64,000 bases of DNA from Capsicum annuum (lineage: Eukaryota; Streptophyta; Magnoliopsida; Solanales; Solanaceae), in the NCBI RefSeq assembly GCF_002878395.1, contig NC_061122.1, forward strand, positions 77,196,998 to 77,260,997, read 5' to 3'. The first letter of the stretch is position 1, and the number at the start of each line of letters is the position of its first letter. This document shows positions 36,866-49,113 of this stretch, piece after piece. The notes beneath the pieces are model-generated. The model was not told the origin of the DNA. It did no database searches and saw only the letters and a program-made list of their open reading frames with translations. Position numbers and translations under genes: made by a program.

Positions 36866-37828
36866 TTATGTTCTTTTAAAATTTCCAGCAATTAATGGAG
36901 TGACATGTGATAATGTAGAGCCTAGATCAATTATTGCATATAGCTTATGTGAAAAGAAGGATAATGTACCTGTAACCACATCAAGAGAAGCCTCTAAATT
37001 TTGTCGACCTGCTAGAGCATATGTACTATTCTGAATACCAGTAGAACTATCTCTCTTATCACCCCTACCATGACCAGTAGGTATCTGATAACCCCTACCA
37101 AAAGAAGGAACTGAGGATGATAATGTAACAGTAGATCCAGTAGGTTGTGCCATATCATCCATTCCCCTTTTTAGGAAATCTCTCATTATATTTCCTGGTG
37201 TGTCACACCAATAAAAAGAATTTTTCCCAAACCGACATGCACCTAGATGATTTATTCCATAATGCTTATAAAGTTTTCTAGGAGGTCTTGATTGTCTTGC
37301 ACCTACTTGCTCTCGATACCCCACTACTTGTGAACCTTGACTCTCACATTCTTGGCCAAATTGATTTCCCTTAAACCCCTAGAATCGAGGAAGACAACCT
37401 GATGTGGAGTAGGAAAGTAATGGTCTAAGGGATCTATCAAAAAATTGAGGCCTAAATTCACTTTGAGATGGAGAAAATTGTCCCATAGATCTAGCCCTCT
37501 TGGAGTGCCCTCTTTCCAGCTCTTGAGTCCTTCTTTGCCTTTGATCCTCTATTTTTTGAGCAAAGTCTTGTATTCTTGCAATACTATGTCTTTATTCAAG
37601 GCAGCAATAGTACAATCTCTGACTAAATATGGGTCCAATCTATCCACATATCAATCAACTTTTTCCTCCATAGTAGCCACTATATTAGGAGCATACCTGG
37701 CCAAAGAATTAAATTGAAGACTGTACTTTCTCACGCTTATATTTCCTTGGTGAAAATTTAAAAATTGATATGCATGGGTTTTTTGAATCTCGAATGGACG
37801 ATAATGATCAAGAAATATTGTTTTGAAT
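36866..37828 (-). pseudogene. gag C-terminus and protease of B
   Basis: Minus strand, directly continuing gag from the other side of A: KTIFLDHYRPFEIQKTHAY, then FNSLARYAPNIVATMEEKVD (37,884-37,651 frame), a stop, and then the nucleocapsid and protease frame (37,324-36,866). The zinc knuckle is decayed to CRFG..FYWCDTPGNIMRDF. The protease site reads YAIIDLGSTLSHVTP at about 36,900-36,945: catalytic Asp and Gly are kept, with Leu between them. Not functional because of stops in gag and a missing downstream half in frame. Confidence 0.8.
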
Positions 37829-38396
37829 TCTTCTGTAATACCCCGAGAATCCCAATCGATAGTAGAACCTTGATTCAAGCTCATGATAAATAAATCTTAA
37901 TGATTTGGTAGTTTTATGATCAAGTTTGATGTGTATTAATCCCATAAATACGTCCTATCTATTAGACGAATCAAAACATCTCTTATCGATTGAATTCTTG
38001 AGAAGGACTTTGCTTTAGTCAACTTCAAATGAGCATATATACCATTATACAAAGAATTTTTGATCTCATGATCCAAAAACAGATAGATAATTTAATTATC
38101 TTTCCAACAATACAAATTTTTCCAAAATCCAGTATTGGAGTAAGAAGTTATGGCCATTTTACTCAGAGCTATCCGAACTGCCCAAGAGTGACGGGCAAAC
38201 TGACAGACCGTCAAGTCAGCAATGGTCCGTCGCTTTGGACATCAAAACTGAAGTAGTAAGGCCTTTTTATGGCCCAAAAATTATGGTTGTAGTGATGGTC
38301 AATCACCAGAGTGACGGTCTGTCACTCAGACCATTAGTTTTGTCCGAAACAGCGCTGAAACACCATTTTAAAGAGATTTTTAGGTCTTTTTCCACC

Positions 38397-38404
38397 CTAT
38401 TTAA
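38397..38404 (+). promoter_or_regulatory. TATA-like box of LTR A1
   Basis: CTATTTAA in the phrase TCCACCCTATTTAACACCC, found at the same relative place in A2 (44,037), and twice in A3 (about 49,676 and 50,053). It follows the palindrome module by about 70 bases, a layout that fits the U3 promoter. Transcription start is not determinable from sequence alone. Confidence 0.45.
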
Positions 38405-38879
38405 CACCCAATCACATCGAATCCAAGCACATAACTTCTCATTCATCCATAACCTCAAAATTAGGATTTATTTCAAGATCAAAACCTTTATTTCTTTTTT
38501 AAGAAAAATTAAGAGAGATCTAGAGAAGTTAAGAAATAAAGAATCTCTCCAAGAACCTTCAAGAAAGAAGTTTCTCCAAGGTATGTAGATGTTGATTCTT
38601 GGCTCCCTTTCATCCAAGAAGCTCAAAAAACCTTTTTCAAATCTTAAAGATTTTATATTTATGAGATTCCATAATTTATATGAGTTGAAATTGATGTTCC
38701 AGCTGTTATTAAGTTTTGATTCATGTTTTTTTTCAAAGTTTTAAAGCTTTGACCCTAGTATGTGGAATTCATGTGATGTTCATGATAAATCCTTTTCAAG
38801 TTTTTTATTAAATGATGGGTTAGAGTCAATTAAGTATAGAAATGGTTAAAAATACAAAGCATGTTCTCCGTATGTTTGA

Positions 38880-39160
38880 TAGAATACTTATGTGAAAGAA
38901 TTAGGGGCATGATAGCATGTTGATTATGAAATTCCCAATTAGGTGCAACCCATGCATGCCTTGTCTTTAATAAAATGCCTTAGTGAATGAATTGTGGCAT
39001 TGTAGCATGAAATTCTCAATTAAGTGTAACCCATGCATGCCTAGTATTTGATGAAATGCCTTTGTAAATGAATTGTGCCATGATAGCTTGGAATTTCCAA
39101 TTAGGTGCAATGAATGCATGCCTAGTGTTTGTTCAAAGGCCTTAGTGAACAAGTTGAGAC
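38880..39160. repeat. 81-base tandem repeats in LTR A1 (also in A2, A3)
   Basis: Around three to four copies of a unit with AATGAATTGTGGCATGATAGC and GGTGCAACCCATGCATGCC (first 20 bases of each). Period 81, measured between 38,986 and 39,067. Equivalent arrays are at about 44,505-44,800 and 50,520-50,840. Because 81 is a multiple of three, the minus strand stays open with a 27-residue period (HNSFTKAFHQ); I do not consider it a gene. Confidence 0.85.
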
Positions 39161-41511
39161 CTGATAGTGGGAAATTCCTTAATAACGTTCTCTTTGATAC
39201 ATGCTAAGCCTTTAATACATGTCAAATGCTTGACGAGTAAATTGTGACATGATAGTAAGAAATTTCCCCAATCATATGCTATCCAATACATGCCAAGACT
39301 AATATACATATGAAGCACTTGATGTAAGACCTTATTGAATTGAGTATGATCTAATATTTTGTTTCCCCTACGCTATTATATGTCTATGATTCCTAACTGC
39401 CTAAAGTGATGCCTTAGTGATTATGATGGTTAATATATGTTATGATTCGTAAATGCTTGAAGAGATACCTTAGTGATTGTGATGGTTAATATATGGTTAT
39501 GATTTCTAAATGCTTGAAGAGATGTTGTAGTGATTGTGATGACAAATGAATGACTGTAGTTATGACTATTCAAGGATGGTTATGTTTTACGTTTTTGTTA
39601 ACCAGTTCTGGGGATATTTATACCTGATAATTAAGTTGTTGTCTAGAGCCTATGTCAGCTTTAATAATAATTCCAATCGAGCCATCATTCTCAGAATTCT
39701 GTGAATTATAGAACTCTGTATCCTCAGATAAATACAAAACTTAAGAAATCTTAGCAATCTCAGTAATCTCCGTAATCTCTGTATTACAAGTAATCTAGCC
39801 TCAGTTCTGTACTCAGCTCAGATCTTGTAGTATTCAAGTGTTCAATTTTGTCCTCGATGGTGACCAAGTAATTTATTCAAACTCTGTATCGTCAGTTAGA
39901 TACCGTGATTCAGTAGTTTTCTATCAGATATTAAACCTTGTGAATTTAGGTTAACTCTGTTAGATCATTTGAGAAATATGATCAGTATCAGATTTAGTTC
40001 AGTTTGTGTTTAGTTGAGAAATTCAGTTCATAATCTTTTAGTTGAGAGTAGGAGCTAGCACTGAGTGAGGGAAGGGATGGCGGCTCCCCATCAGAGAGAG
40101 GCCAAGTCATTAAGAGCAATACCTGAACTCCAGAATTATTTAGCCAGCATAAAATACAGGAGTCACAATCAGTAGAGGCTGTTACCCGTAGAGAGAGGTT
40201 TGACTATTATATTGCCTTAGGCTGACTTTCTTCGAGGGTCACGCATCAGAAAGGTCTAATCAGAAAGGTCTTTACCCGTGGCATGGTATTGACACCCTTC
40301 CAGTTGGGGTTATAGGTTAGGCCCAACCTTTAGGCGGTCAGGGCATTTTGATTAAGTAACTACTTCCCACTGTTGCAATTTCAGTATCAATCTTCAGAAA
40401 TCAGGACTATTAGATACAGTCATCTATCTCTGTGAGGAACTCAGATAGTTCCATTAATTCATGAACTATTCATAAAATAGGCTTGGTCTCATATACTTTT
40501 AGTCATTATCAGATCCAAAGATCACCCACTAGATAGGCTCAATCTCAGTCTCAGATTTAGTTGAGCACTCTTGTTATCATATCTAAAGATCATCTATCAG
40601 ATAGGCTTGAACCAGTCTCAGATTTTTTTTGAGTATTCTTGTTGTTAGATTCGGACATGATCATTTTCATAATCTTTGATAATAGATACTAGAATCATTT
40701 GTTAGAGAGGTTGATCTCTGATCTAGTCAGTCGAGAGCAGTGGTTTAGAATTCAGTCATTGTTGTGAGTATATTTAGTTAATCAGTTTTAGTAACTTTAG
40801 ATATCGAGATCATTCCATGTATAAGTCTGATCTTAGCTTCAATACTCAACTATTAGTATCAGAGAATTTAGTGGTTCTGTATCTTAGTGTTAGTAGTGAG
40901 TTTAGATAACAGTAAAACAACATTTGAGTTTTAGTATTTAGAGTTATGATGATTGTGATTATGGTTGTGCATTCATGTATGTATTCTCATTTGGTACCCT
41001 CATGATTATACAGTTTAGTAATTGTTCATGCATGAGCCCTTCCATTTAGCCTTACCTCATCTACATACTCGGTATATTCCCCTACTAGCTCATTTGCGCT
41101 ATGGTGTTTTATTTGACACCATAGGTTAAGAGGCATGAAATCCCGAGTACCCTTAGCAGTTCAGTCCCAGTGGCAGCAGTAGACATAGAAGTGAGGCCTC
41201 TTCATTCGAGGATGATCTGGTTCTATTATTTCCCCAGACTTTGTTTATTTTTAGTTGACGGAGTTAGTTGGGGGCATGTCCCATCAACTCCACAGTTCAG
41301 ATAGTTTAGAGGCTTTTTAGACATATGTATCAATGTTTAGTATTAAGTTTTGAGTATTTTTATATGTTTTGAACCTTATGGCTAGTTTTTTCATTTATTT
41401 TTGTTATACTATAGTGTTCATGTACAGATATTGGTAAAGGTTAGCTGGTGCTCCTTTGGGATCATAAGCACCGTGTGACATTCCAATTTTTGAAAACCAG
41501 TTCGCTACAAA

Positions 41512-41526
41512 CTTGGTATCAGAGCC
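41512..41526 (+). other. Primer-binding site, A internal region 1
   Basis: CTTGGTATCAGAGCC, a perfect match to the initiator-Met tRNA complement, two bases after the LTR end. Confidence 0.9.
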
Positions 41527-41742
41527 TAAGGTTCAATAGTTTCCTAGGTAGTTTGAAAAGCCGCATCTAGTAGAGTTTTGTGCATGGGTGTGTTGCGCTC
41601 CACATTTATGTACAACAGGCTACAAGATGTTCTTAGGAGATCCTCAGCATAATCCACTTCTTTCAGTTTTCATGTCATGTGAGTGAGCATGAGCTCAATT
41701 TGATCCTCAGTATAATCCACTTTTTTTTTCTATTTACAGTGT

Positions 41743-42850
41743 ATGCCTCTTCACATAGATGATGCCTCTAGGGTTGGTGACTAGCCACCTCAGCTAGTAA
41801 TCCTTAGACGCAGAGTTTTGGGCAGCTTTTTAGGTGCAGGCCCAAGCTGTGACTAATGTTTAGGGCAATCATCAAGCTGCAGCCCCACCTCAGCAAGATG
41901 GGGATTTAGCTGCATCCAGAGTTAGAAGTTTTATAAAGTTGAACCCACCAAAATTCTTTGGGTCAGTAGTGGGTACGGACCCATAGCTTTATCTAGAGAT
42001 GGTGAGGAAGATCACCCAGATTATGTATTCTTCTGAGGAGGATAGTGTTAAGTTAGCATCTTATAGATTGAAGGATAGTGCTCATGATTGGGTAGTGATG
42101 TGGGAGAAGAGTAGAGGGGAAAATGCAGCTCTCGTGACTTGGAAATAGTTTTGAGGTACCTTTATAGATAGGTTTATCCTACTAGAGATGAGAGAGGCTA
42201 AGGTAGAAGAGTTCATGAACTTAAGACAAGGTTTCATGACCGTGAAAGTGTATTTTCTTAAGCTCAACAAATTAGCTAAGTATGCTCCAGACTTGATGGC
42301 TGACCCTAGAGAGTATATGAGTAAGTTTGTGACTGGTGTATCTGGGTTAGTGTTGAAAGAGTGTAGGGCTGCTATGGTTAATAGAGATATGGACCTTGCT
42401 GGACTGATGATGCATGGGCAAGAAATTAAGGCATATAAATTAAAGGAAAGAGTAAGAGTGAGCAAGAGAGCCAGGACAGGTAATTGTCATTTCTCTCAGG
42501 CAGGGTCACAGAGTGGTAGCCAATTTCAGCATGGTCAGAGATTTTCAGTTCCATCTCGATCCTCAGCTAGTTTACCTGCACCTATGTTTGGTGGTGTTAA
42601 TTCTGATGGAGCGCAAGGCTCTAAAGCCTAGAGGAGTGCTAGTGATGTTCGTACCTATCCACTTTGTTGAGAGCGGGGCAAGAGCCACCAAGATGTGTGT
42701 AGAGCTAGTAGTGATGTGTGCTTTGAGTGTGGTGATCTGGTTTATAGAATGCGAGAATGTAAAGTGCTAGCTCAAAGGGCTAGACTCCATGCGTTTGAGG
42801 CTCTCCTTGATCTGGAAAGAATCCCTAAAATAAACTCGGGTATGTTATGA
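41743..42850 (+). pseudogene. gag of A, internal region 1
   Basis: Gag remnant starting near ATG 41,743 (MPLHIDDASR). Blocks: KLNPPKFFGSVVGTDP near 41,940, KDSAHDWVVMWEKSRG near 42,075, then a 147-codon open stretch (42,188-42,631) with REAKVEEFMNLRQG, YAPDLMADPREYMSKF and LVLKECRAAM, followed by a Ser/Gln-rich basic region. After a stop the same frame carries a nucleocapsid knuckle region (GKSHQDVCRASSDVCFECG), with changes in the CCHC pattern, and ends at about 42,848. It is homologous to gag of H. No pol follows: the sequence goes straight to a non-coding tail and the next LTR. Confidence 0.85.
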
Positions 42851-43487
42851 TCCCTTCATTTTTATGATATGCATTATAAGATCCTCTTCTTCTATTTTGA
42901 GATTATATGTCGACATGATTCATGCATTGGTTTCATATCTAAGTTGGTCAATCACGACCTAGTTGTAGCTGCCCCGTGCACCGCCCCAGTGTTTCAGTAA
43001 AGCGTGTTTAGAGAGATATAGAGTCCCAAGGGGGAGATACCCCATGATATTACGATATTTACATGTCCTTAGACTCATTCAGATGCATGTTTAAATTCTC
43101 TTTACGAAGTTAATATCAGTTCTCATTGCATTGCCAGTCATGCTTTCGAGAGTCAGTTTAGTCAGACATTCATGCATTGGATATGCACGTTCAGTAGAAA
43201 GAGTTTAGCTTGTTAGTGTGTTCAGTCGTGTATTTATGAGATCATCCACGTTATGAGTCCATGCATCAGATATGCATGTGTATTATGAGAGTTTAGCTTA
43301 TGAGTAGCTTCAGTCGAGTATTCCATGTATCAGATATGCATGTCCAGTATGAGAACTCAGAGTAGTCAGTTGTTCCAGTTGTATAGTCATGTCTTGAGAT
43401 GTTTCCGCCCCTTGAGTAAGTTCAGTTGATCAGTATTCTTAGCCTATCTAACGACTTTCGAGGGCGAATATTCCCGGGGCGAGATAT
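42851..43487 (+). other. Non-coding tail of A internal region 1
   Basis: About 640 bases between gag and LTR A2, where an autonomous element would have several kb of pol. Contains GC-rich TGCCCCGTGCACCGCCCCAG near 42,971 and imperfect repeats around CATGCATCAGATATGCATGT (43,150-43,360). The last bases before A2, GGGGCGAGATAT (43,476-43,487), are the likely polypurine tract. Confidence 0.7.
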
Positions 43488-46400
43488 TGTAATACCCCGA
43501 GAACAAAAACCGATAATAGAACATGATTCAAGCTCATGAGAAATAAATCTTAGTAATTTGGTAGTTTTATGATCAAGTTTGATGTGTGTTAAGCCCTTAA
43601 ATATGTCATAGCTATTGGACAAATCAAAACATACCTTACCGATTGAATTCTTGAGAAAGACTTTGCTTTAGTTAACATCAAACTATAATATCTCCCATTC
43701 TATGAAGAATTTTTGAGGTCATGACCCACCAAAAGACCGATAATTTAATTATCTTTCCAACGATACCAATTTTTCCAAAATCTAGTATTGGACTAAGAAG
43801 TTATGGCTTTTTTACTGAGAGTTGTCCGAGCTGCCCAGGAGCGACGGGCAAACTAACGGACCGTCAAATCAGCAATGGTCCATTTCTTTGGCCATCAAAC
43901 TGAAGCTATACGGCTATTTTATGGCCAAAAAATGATGGTTAGAATGATAGTCATTCACCAGAGTGATGGTCCGTCACTCAGACAGTCAGATTTTTTGAAA
44001 CACAGTTTTAAAGAGATTTTTGTGTCTTTTTCCACCCTATTTAACACCCAATCACATCAAATCAAAGCACATAACTTCTCATTCATCCATAACCTCAAAA
44101 TTAGGTTTTCTTTCAAGATCAAAACCCTTATTTCTTCTTTAAGAAAAATCAAGAGAAGCCAACAAATCAAGAATCTCTCCAAGAACCTTCAAGAAAGAAA
44201 GTTTCCCCAAGGTATGTAGATGTTGATTCTTAGGTCCCTTTCATCCAAAAAGCTCAAAAACCCTTTTCTAAATCTCAAAGATTTTATATTTATGAGATTC
44301 CATGATTTATATGAGTTGAAATTGATGTTCCAACTATTATTGAGTTTTGATATATGTTTGTTTACAATGTTTTCAAGATTTGATCCTAGTATGTGAAATT
44401 CATGTGATGTTCATGATAAATCCTCTTCGAGTTGCTTGTTAGATGATGGGTTCAAGTCAATTAAGTGTAAAAATGGTTAAAAATACAAAGCATGCTGTCC
44501 ATATGTTTGATAGAATGCTTATGTGAAGGAATTAGGGATATGATAGCATGTTGATTATGAAATTCTCTATTAGGTACAAACCATACATGCCTTGTGTTTG
44601 ATGAAATGCCTTAGTGATTGAATTGTGGCATTATACCATGAAATTCCCAATTAGGTGCAACCCATGCATGCCTAGTGTTTGATGAAATGCTTTAGTGAAT
44701 GAATTGTGGCATGATAGCATGAAATTCCCAATTAGTTGCAATCCATGCATGCCTAGTGTTTGTTGAAAGGCCTTAGTGAACAAGTTGAGACCTGATAGTG
44801 GGAAATTCCCCAATCTTGTTCTCTTTGATACATGTTAAACCTTTAATACATGTCAAATGCTTGACGAGTAAATTATGACATGATAGTACGAAATTTCCCT
44901 AATCATGTGCTATCCAATACATGCCAAGACTAATATACATATGAAGCACTTGATGCAAGACCTTGTTAAATAGAGAATGATCTAATAGCATATTTTCTCT
45001 ACACTATTATATGTCTATGATGCCTAACTGCTTGAAGTGATGCCTCAGTAATTGTGATGGTGAATATATGTTATGATTCATAAATTCTTGAAGAGATGCC
45101 TTAGTGATTGTGATGGTGAAAATATGGTTATGATTCCTAAATTCTTGAAGAGATGTTGTAGTGATTGTGATGACAAATGAATGACTGTAGTTATGACTAG
45201 TCAAGGATGGTTATGTTTTACTTTGATGTTATCGAGCCCTGGGGGTATTTATACCCGATAATTTAGATGTTTCCTAGAGCCTGTGTTAGTTTTCATGATA
45301 ATTCCAGTCGGGCCATGATTCTCAAAACTCCGTGATTTATAGAACTCTGTATCCTCAAACTGATTCAAATCTTAAGAAATCTCAGTAGTCTCAGTAATCT
45401 CTGTAATCTCTGTATTGCGAGTAATTTAGCTTTAGTTCTGTACTCAGCTCAGATCTTGTAGTATTCAAATATTCAATTTTGTCCTCGATAGTGACCAAGT
45501 AATCTATTCAAAATCTATATCGTCAGTTAGATATCGTGATTTAGTAGTATTCTATCAGATACTGAACCATGTTAATTCAGGTTAACTCAGTCTGATCATT
45601 TGAGAAATGTGATCAGTATCAGATTAGTTCAGTTTGTATTTAGTTGAGAAATTTAGTTCAGAGTCTTTCAATTGGAAGTAGGAGCTAGCACCGAGCGAGG
45701 GAAGGGATGGCGGCTCCCTGTCAGAGAATGGTCGAGTTGTTAGGATCAATTCCTGAACTCCAATACTATGTAGCCAATGCAGAATGCAGGAGTTACCTTC
45801 AGTAGAAGCTGTCACCCGTAAAGAGAGGTTTGACTATTATATTTCCTTAGGCTGACTTCCTACGAGGGTCACCCACCAGAGAGGCCTAATCAAAGAGGTC
45901 TTTACCCGTGGCACGGTAATGACACCCTTACAGCTAGGATTATAGGTTAGACCCTACTTATGGGAGGTCAGGGCATGTAGGTTAAGTAACTTCTTCACAC
46001 AATTGCAGTATCAATATTTAGAAATCAGGACTATCAGATATAGTCATCTATCTTTTTGAGAAACTCAGATAGTTCCATTGATTCATGGACCATTCGTCAA
46101 ATAGGCTTGGCCTCATATGCTAATTCATTATCAGATCTAGAGATCACCCGATAGATATGCTCAATCTCAGTCTGAGATTCAGTTAAGCACTCTTATTATC
46201 ATAACTAAAGAATATCCATCAGATAGGCTTGATCTTAGTCTTAGATTTTGTTTGGTGTATTTGTTGTCAGATTCAGACATAATCATTTTCTTATCATTGA
46301 TAATAGATTCCGAAATCATTCTTTAGAGAGCTTGATCTCCGATCCAGTCAGTCGAGAGTAGTGAGTTTAGATTTCAGTCATTGATGTGAGTATATTCAGT

Positions 46401-47132
46401 TAATCAGTTTCAGTAACTTCAGATGTTGAGATCATTCGCTGGATAAGTTTGATCTTAGCTTCAGTACTCAGCTATCAGTATCAGATGATTCAGTGGTTCA
46501 GTATCTCAGTGTTAGTAGTGATTTTAGATAATAGTAATGCAGTATCCAAGTTTAAGTATTTAGAGTTGTGATGATTGTTATTATGGTTGTGCAATCATGT
46601 ATGTGTTCTCATTTGGTACCCTCATGATTATACGTTTAAGTAATTGTTCATGCATGAGCCCTTGAATTTAGCCTTACCTCATGTACATACTCGGTACATT
46701 CACATACCGACATATTTGCACTATGGTGTTTTATTTGACACCATAGGTTCAGAGGTACGAGACCCCGAGTATCCTCAGCAGTTCAATTCCAGTGGCAGCA
46801 GTAGACATAGAAGTGAGGCCTCTTCATTCGAGGATGATCCTTGTTTTATTATTTCCTCAGACTTTGTTTATTTTTAGTTGACGGAGTTAGTTGGGGGCAT
46901 GTCCCATCAACTCCTCAGTTCATATAGTTTAGAGGTTTTTTAGATAGATGTATCAGTATTTAGTTTTAAGTTTTAGTATTTTTATATGTTTTGAACCTTG
47001 TGGCTAGTTTTCACATTTAGTTTTGTTATATTACAGTATTTACATAGAGATATCACTAAAGGGTTAGCTTGTGGTCCTTCGGGGTCATAAGCACCATGTG
47101 ACGTTCCAATTTCTGAAAATCAGGTCGTTACA
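43488..47132 (+). repeat. LTR A2 (middle LTR)
   Basis: 3,645 bp, starts TGTAATACCCCGAGAACAAA and ends CAGGTCGTTACA, followed directly by another primer site. It is preceded by a polypurine-like tract and followed by a primer site, so it serves as both 3' LTR of unit 1 and 5' LTR of unit 2. Contains the conserved AGTTGGGG...CCCATCAACT motif at 46,889-46,912. Confidence 0.9.
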
Positions 47133-47134
47133 AA

Positions 47135-47149
47135 CTTGGTATCAGAGCC
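47135..47149 (+). other. Primer-binding site, A internal region 2
   Basis: CTTGGTATCAGAGCC, identical to that of internal region 1 and at the same distance from its LTR (one base closer or equal). Confidence 0.9.
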
Positions 47150-47356
47150 TAAGGTTTAATATTGTCCTAGGGTGTTAGAAAAGCTGTATATAGTAGAGTC
47201 TTATGCATGGGTGTGTTGTGCATCACATTTATGCACAAGAGGCTACAATATGTTCTTAGTTGTAGTTTCTCTTCTTTAAGTGTTCATATCATGAAAGTGA
47301 GCATAAGCTCAACTTGATCCTCAGTCTGATCTATTTCTTTCTTTAATTTATAGAGT

Positions 47357-48473
47357 ATGCTTCCTTGCAGAGACGATGCCTCTTGGGTTAGTAACCAGCC
47401 ACCTCAGCAAGTAATCCTGAGAATAATATTGTGTCACATATAAAGTTTCGGGTATCTTTCTAGGCGCTAGACCAAGTTGTGACTAATGTTTAGGGAAATC
47501 ATCAAGCTGCAGCCCCACCTCAGTAAGATGGGGATTCAGCTACAGCCAGAATCCAAAATTACATGAAGATGAACCCGTTGGAATTCTTTGGGTCAGTAGT
47601 GGGTAAGGACCCATAACTTTATCTAGAGGGGGCGAGGAAGATCACCCATATTAGGCATGCTTCTAAGGAGGAGAGTGTTGAGTTAGTATCCTATAAGTTG
47701 AAAGATGTTGCTCATGATTGGATAGTGATGTGGGAGAAGAGTAAAGAGAAGGATGCAGTTCCCGTGACTTAGCAAGAGTTTCAGGGTGCCTTTCTAGATA
47801 GTTTTTTCCTGCTACAGATTAGAGAGGCTAAGGTAGAAGAGTTCATGAACTTAAGACAAGGTTCCATGACCGTGAAAGTGTATTAAGTTAAACCAATTAC
47901 CTAAGTATGCTCCAAACTTGATGGCTGACCCTAGAGCGAGTATGAGTAAGTTTGTGACTTGTGTATCTGGGTTAGTGTTAAAAGAGTGTAGGGATACTAT
48001 GATCAATAGAGATATGGACCTTTCTAGACTGATTATGCATGCTCAATAGATTGAGGCATATAAGATGAAGGAAAGAGAAAGAGTGAGCAAGAGAGCCAGA
48101 ACGGGTAGTCATGGTTTCTCTCAGGCAGGGTCATAGGGTGGTATCCATTTTCAGCATGATCAGAGATTTTCAGTCCCATCTCTATCCTTACCTAGTGTAC
48201 CTATACCTGTATTTGGGGGTGTCAGTTCTGATAGAGCGCCAGGCTCTAAAGCCCAGAAGAGTGCTACTGGTGTTCGTACCTATCCACTTTGTGGAGAGTG
48301 TGGCAAGAGCCACCAAGGTGTGTGTAGAGCTGGTAGTAATTTGTTCTTTAGGTGTGGTAAGCCGGGTCATAGAGTGCGAGATTGTAGAGTGCTATCTTAG
48401 AGGGATAGACTCCATGCACTTGAGGCTCTCCTTGATCTGGAAAGAATCCTTGAAATAGACTCGGGTATGTTAT
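47357..48473 (+). pseudogene. gag of A, internal region 2
   Basis: Second gag copy, colinear with that of internal region 1 but with its own lesions. Conserved blocks: KMNPLEFFGSVVGKDP near 47,570, KDVAHDWIVMWEKSKE near 47,702, REAKVEEFMNLRQGSMTVKV near 47,825, MSKFVTCVSGLVLKECRDTM near 47,945. The nucleocapsid region (about 48,270-48,390) reads PLCGESGKSHQGVCRAGS and RCGKPGHRVRDC, better preserved than in copy 1. A deletion after VKVY (near 47,885) and a frameshift break it. No pol follows. Confidence 0.85.
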
Positions 48474-49113
48474 GATCCCTTCATTTTTATGATATGCATT
48501 ATAAGATCTTTTTCTTCCATTTTGAGCTTATATGTCGACATGAGTCATGCATTGGTTTCTGATCTAAGTTGGTCAATTACGACCTAGTTGTAGCTGCCCC
48601 GTGCACCGCCCCAGTGTTTCAGCGAAGCGTGTTTAGAGGGATATAGAGTCCCAAGGGGTAGATACCCCATGATATTATGATATTTACATGTCCTTAGACT
48701 CATTCAGATGCATGTTCAGATTCTTTTTACGAAGTTAACATCAGTTCTCATTGCATTGCGAGTCATGCTTTCGAGAGTCAGTTTAGTCAGACATTCATGC
48801 ATTGGATATGCACATTCAGTAGAAAGAGTTTATCTTGTCAGTGTGTTCAGTCGTGTATTCATGAGTTCATCCACGTTATGAGTCCATGCATAAGATATGC
48901 ATGTGTATTATGAGAGTTCAACTTATGAGTAGCTTCAGTCGAGTATTCCATGCATCAGATATGCATGTCCAGTATGAGAACTCAGAGTATGTCAGTTGTT
49001 CCGGTTGTATAATAATGTCTTGAGATGTTTCCGCCCCTTGAGTAAGTTCAGTTGATCAGTATTCTTAGCCTATCTAACGACTTTTGAGGGCGAATATTCT
49101 CAAGGCGAGATAT
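48474..49113 (+). other. Non-coding tail of A internal region 2
   Basis: 640 bases colinear with 42,851-43,487, with the same GC-rich phrase and CATGCAT-type repeats. It ends AAGGCGAGATAT before LTR A3, a polypurine-like tract. Confidence 0.7.

Larger units (their letters stand above)
37834..41509 (+). repeat. LTR A1 (left outer LTR)
   Basis: 3,676 bp, starts TGTAATACCCCGAGAATCCC and ends TTCGCTACA. A palindrome-rich module lies at about 38,190-38,330 (for example AGTGACGGTCTGTCACT at 38,310-38,326). A TATA-like CTATTTAA is at 38,397. Then come 81-base tandem repeats at about 38,880-39,160 and 56/57-base repeats at about 39,390-39,560. Its first 200 bases differ clearly more from A2 (about 12% by eye) than A2 does from A3. 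Confidence 0.9.

Noticed and set aside
38967..39152. Minus-strand frames with HNSFTKAFHQ repeats (also at 44,631-44,813) as a repeat protein gene
   Set aside because: They arise from the 81-base tandem repeats of the A LTR, whose period is divisible by three; the frames lie antisense in a transposon LTR.
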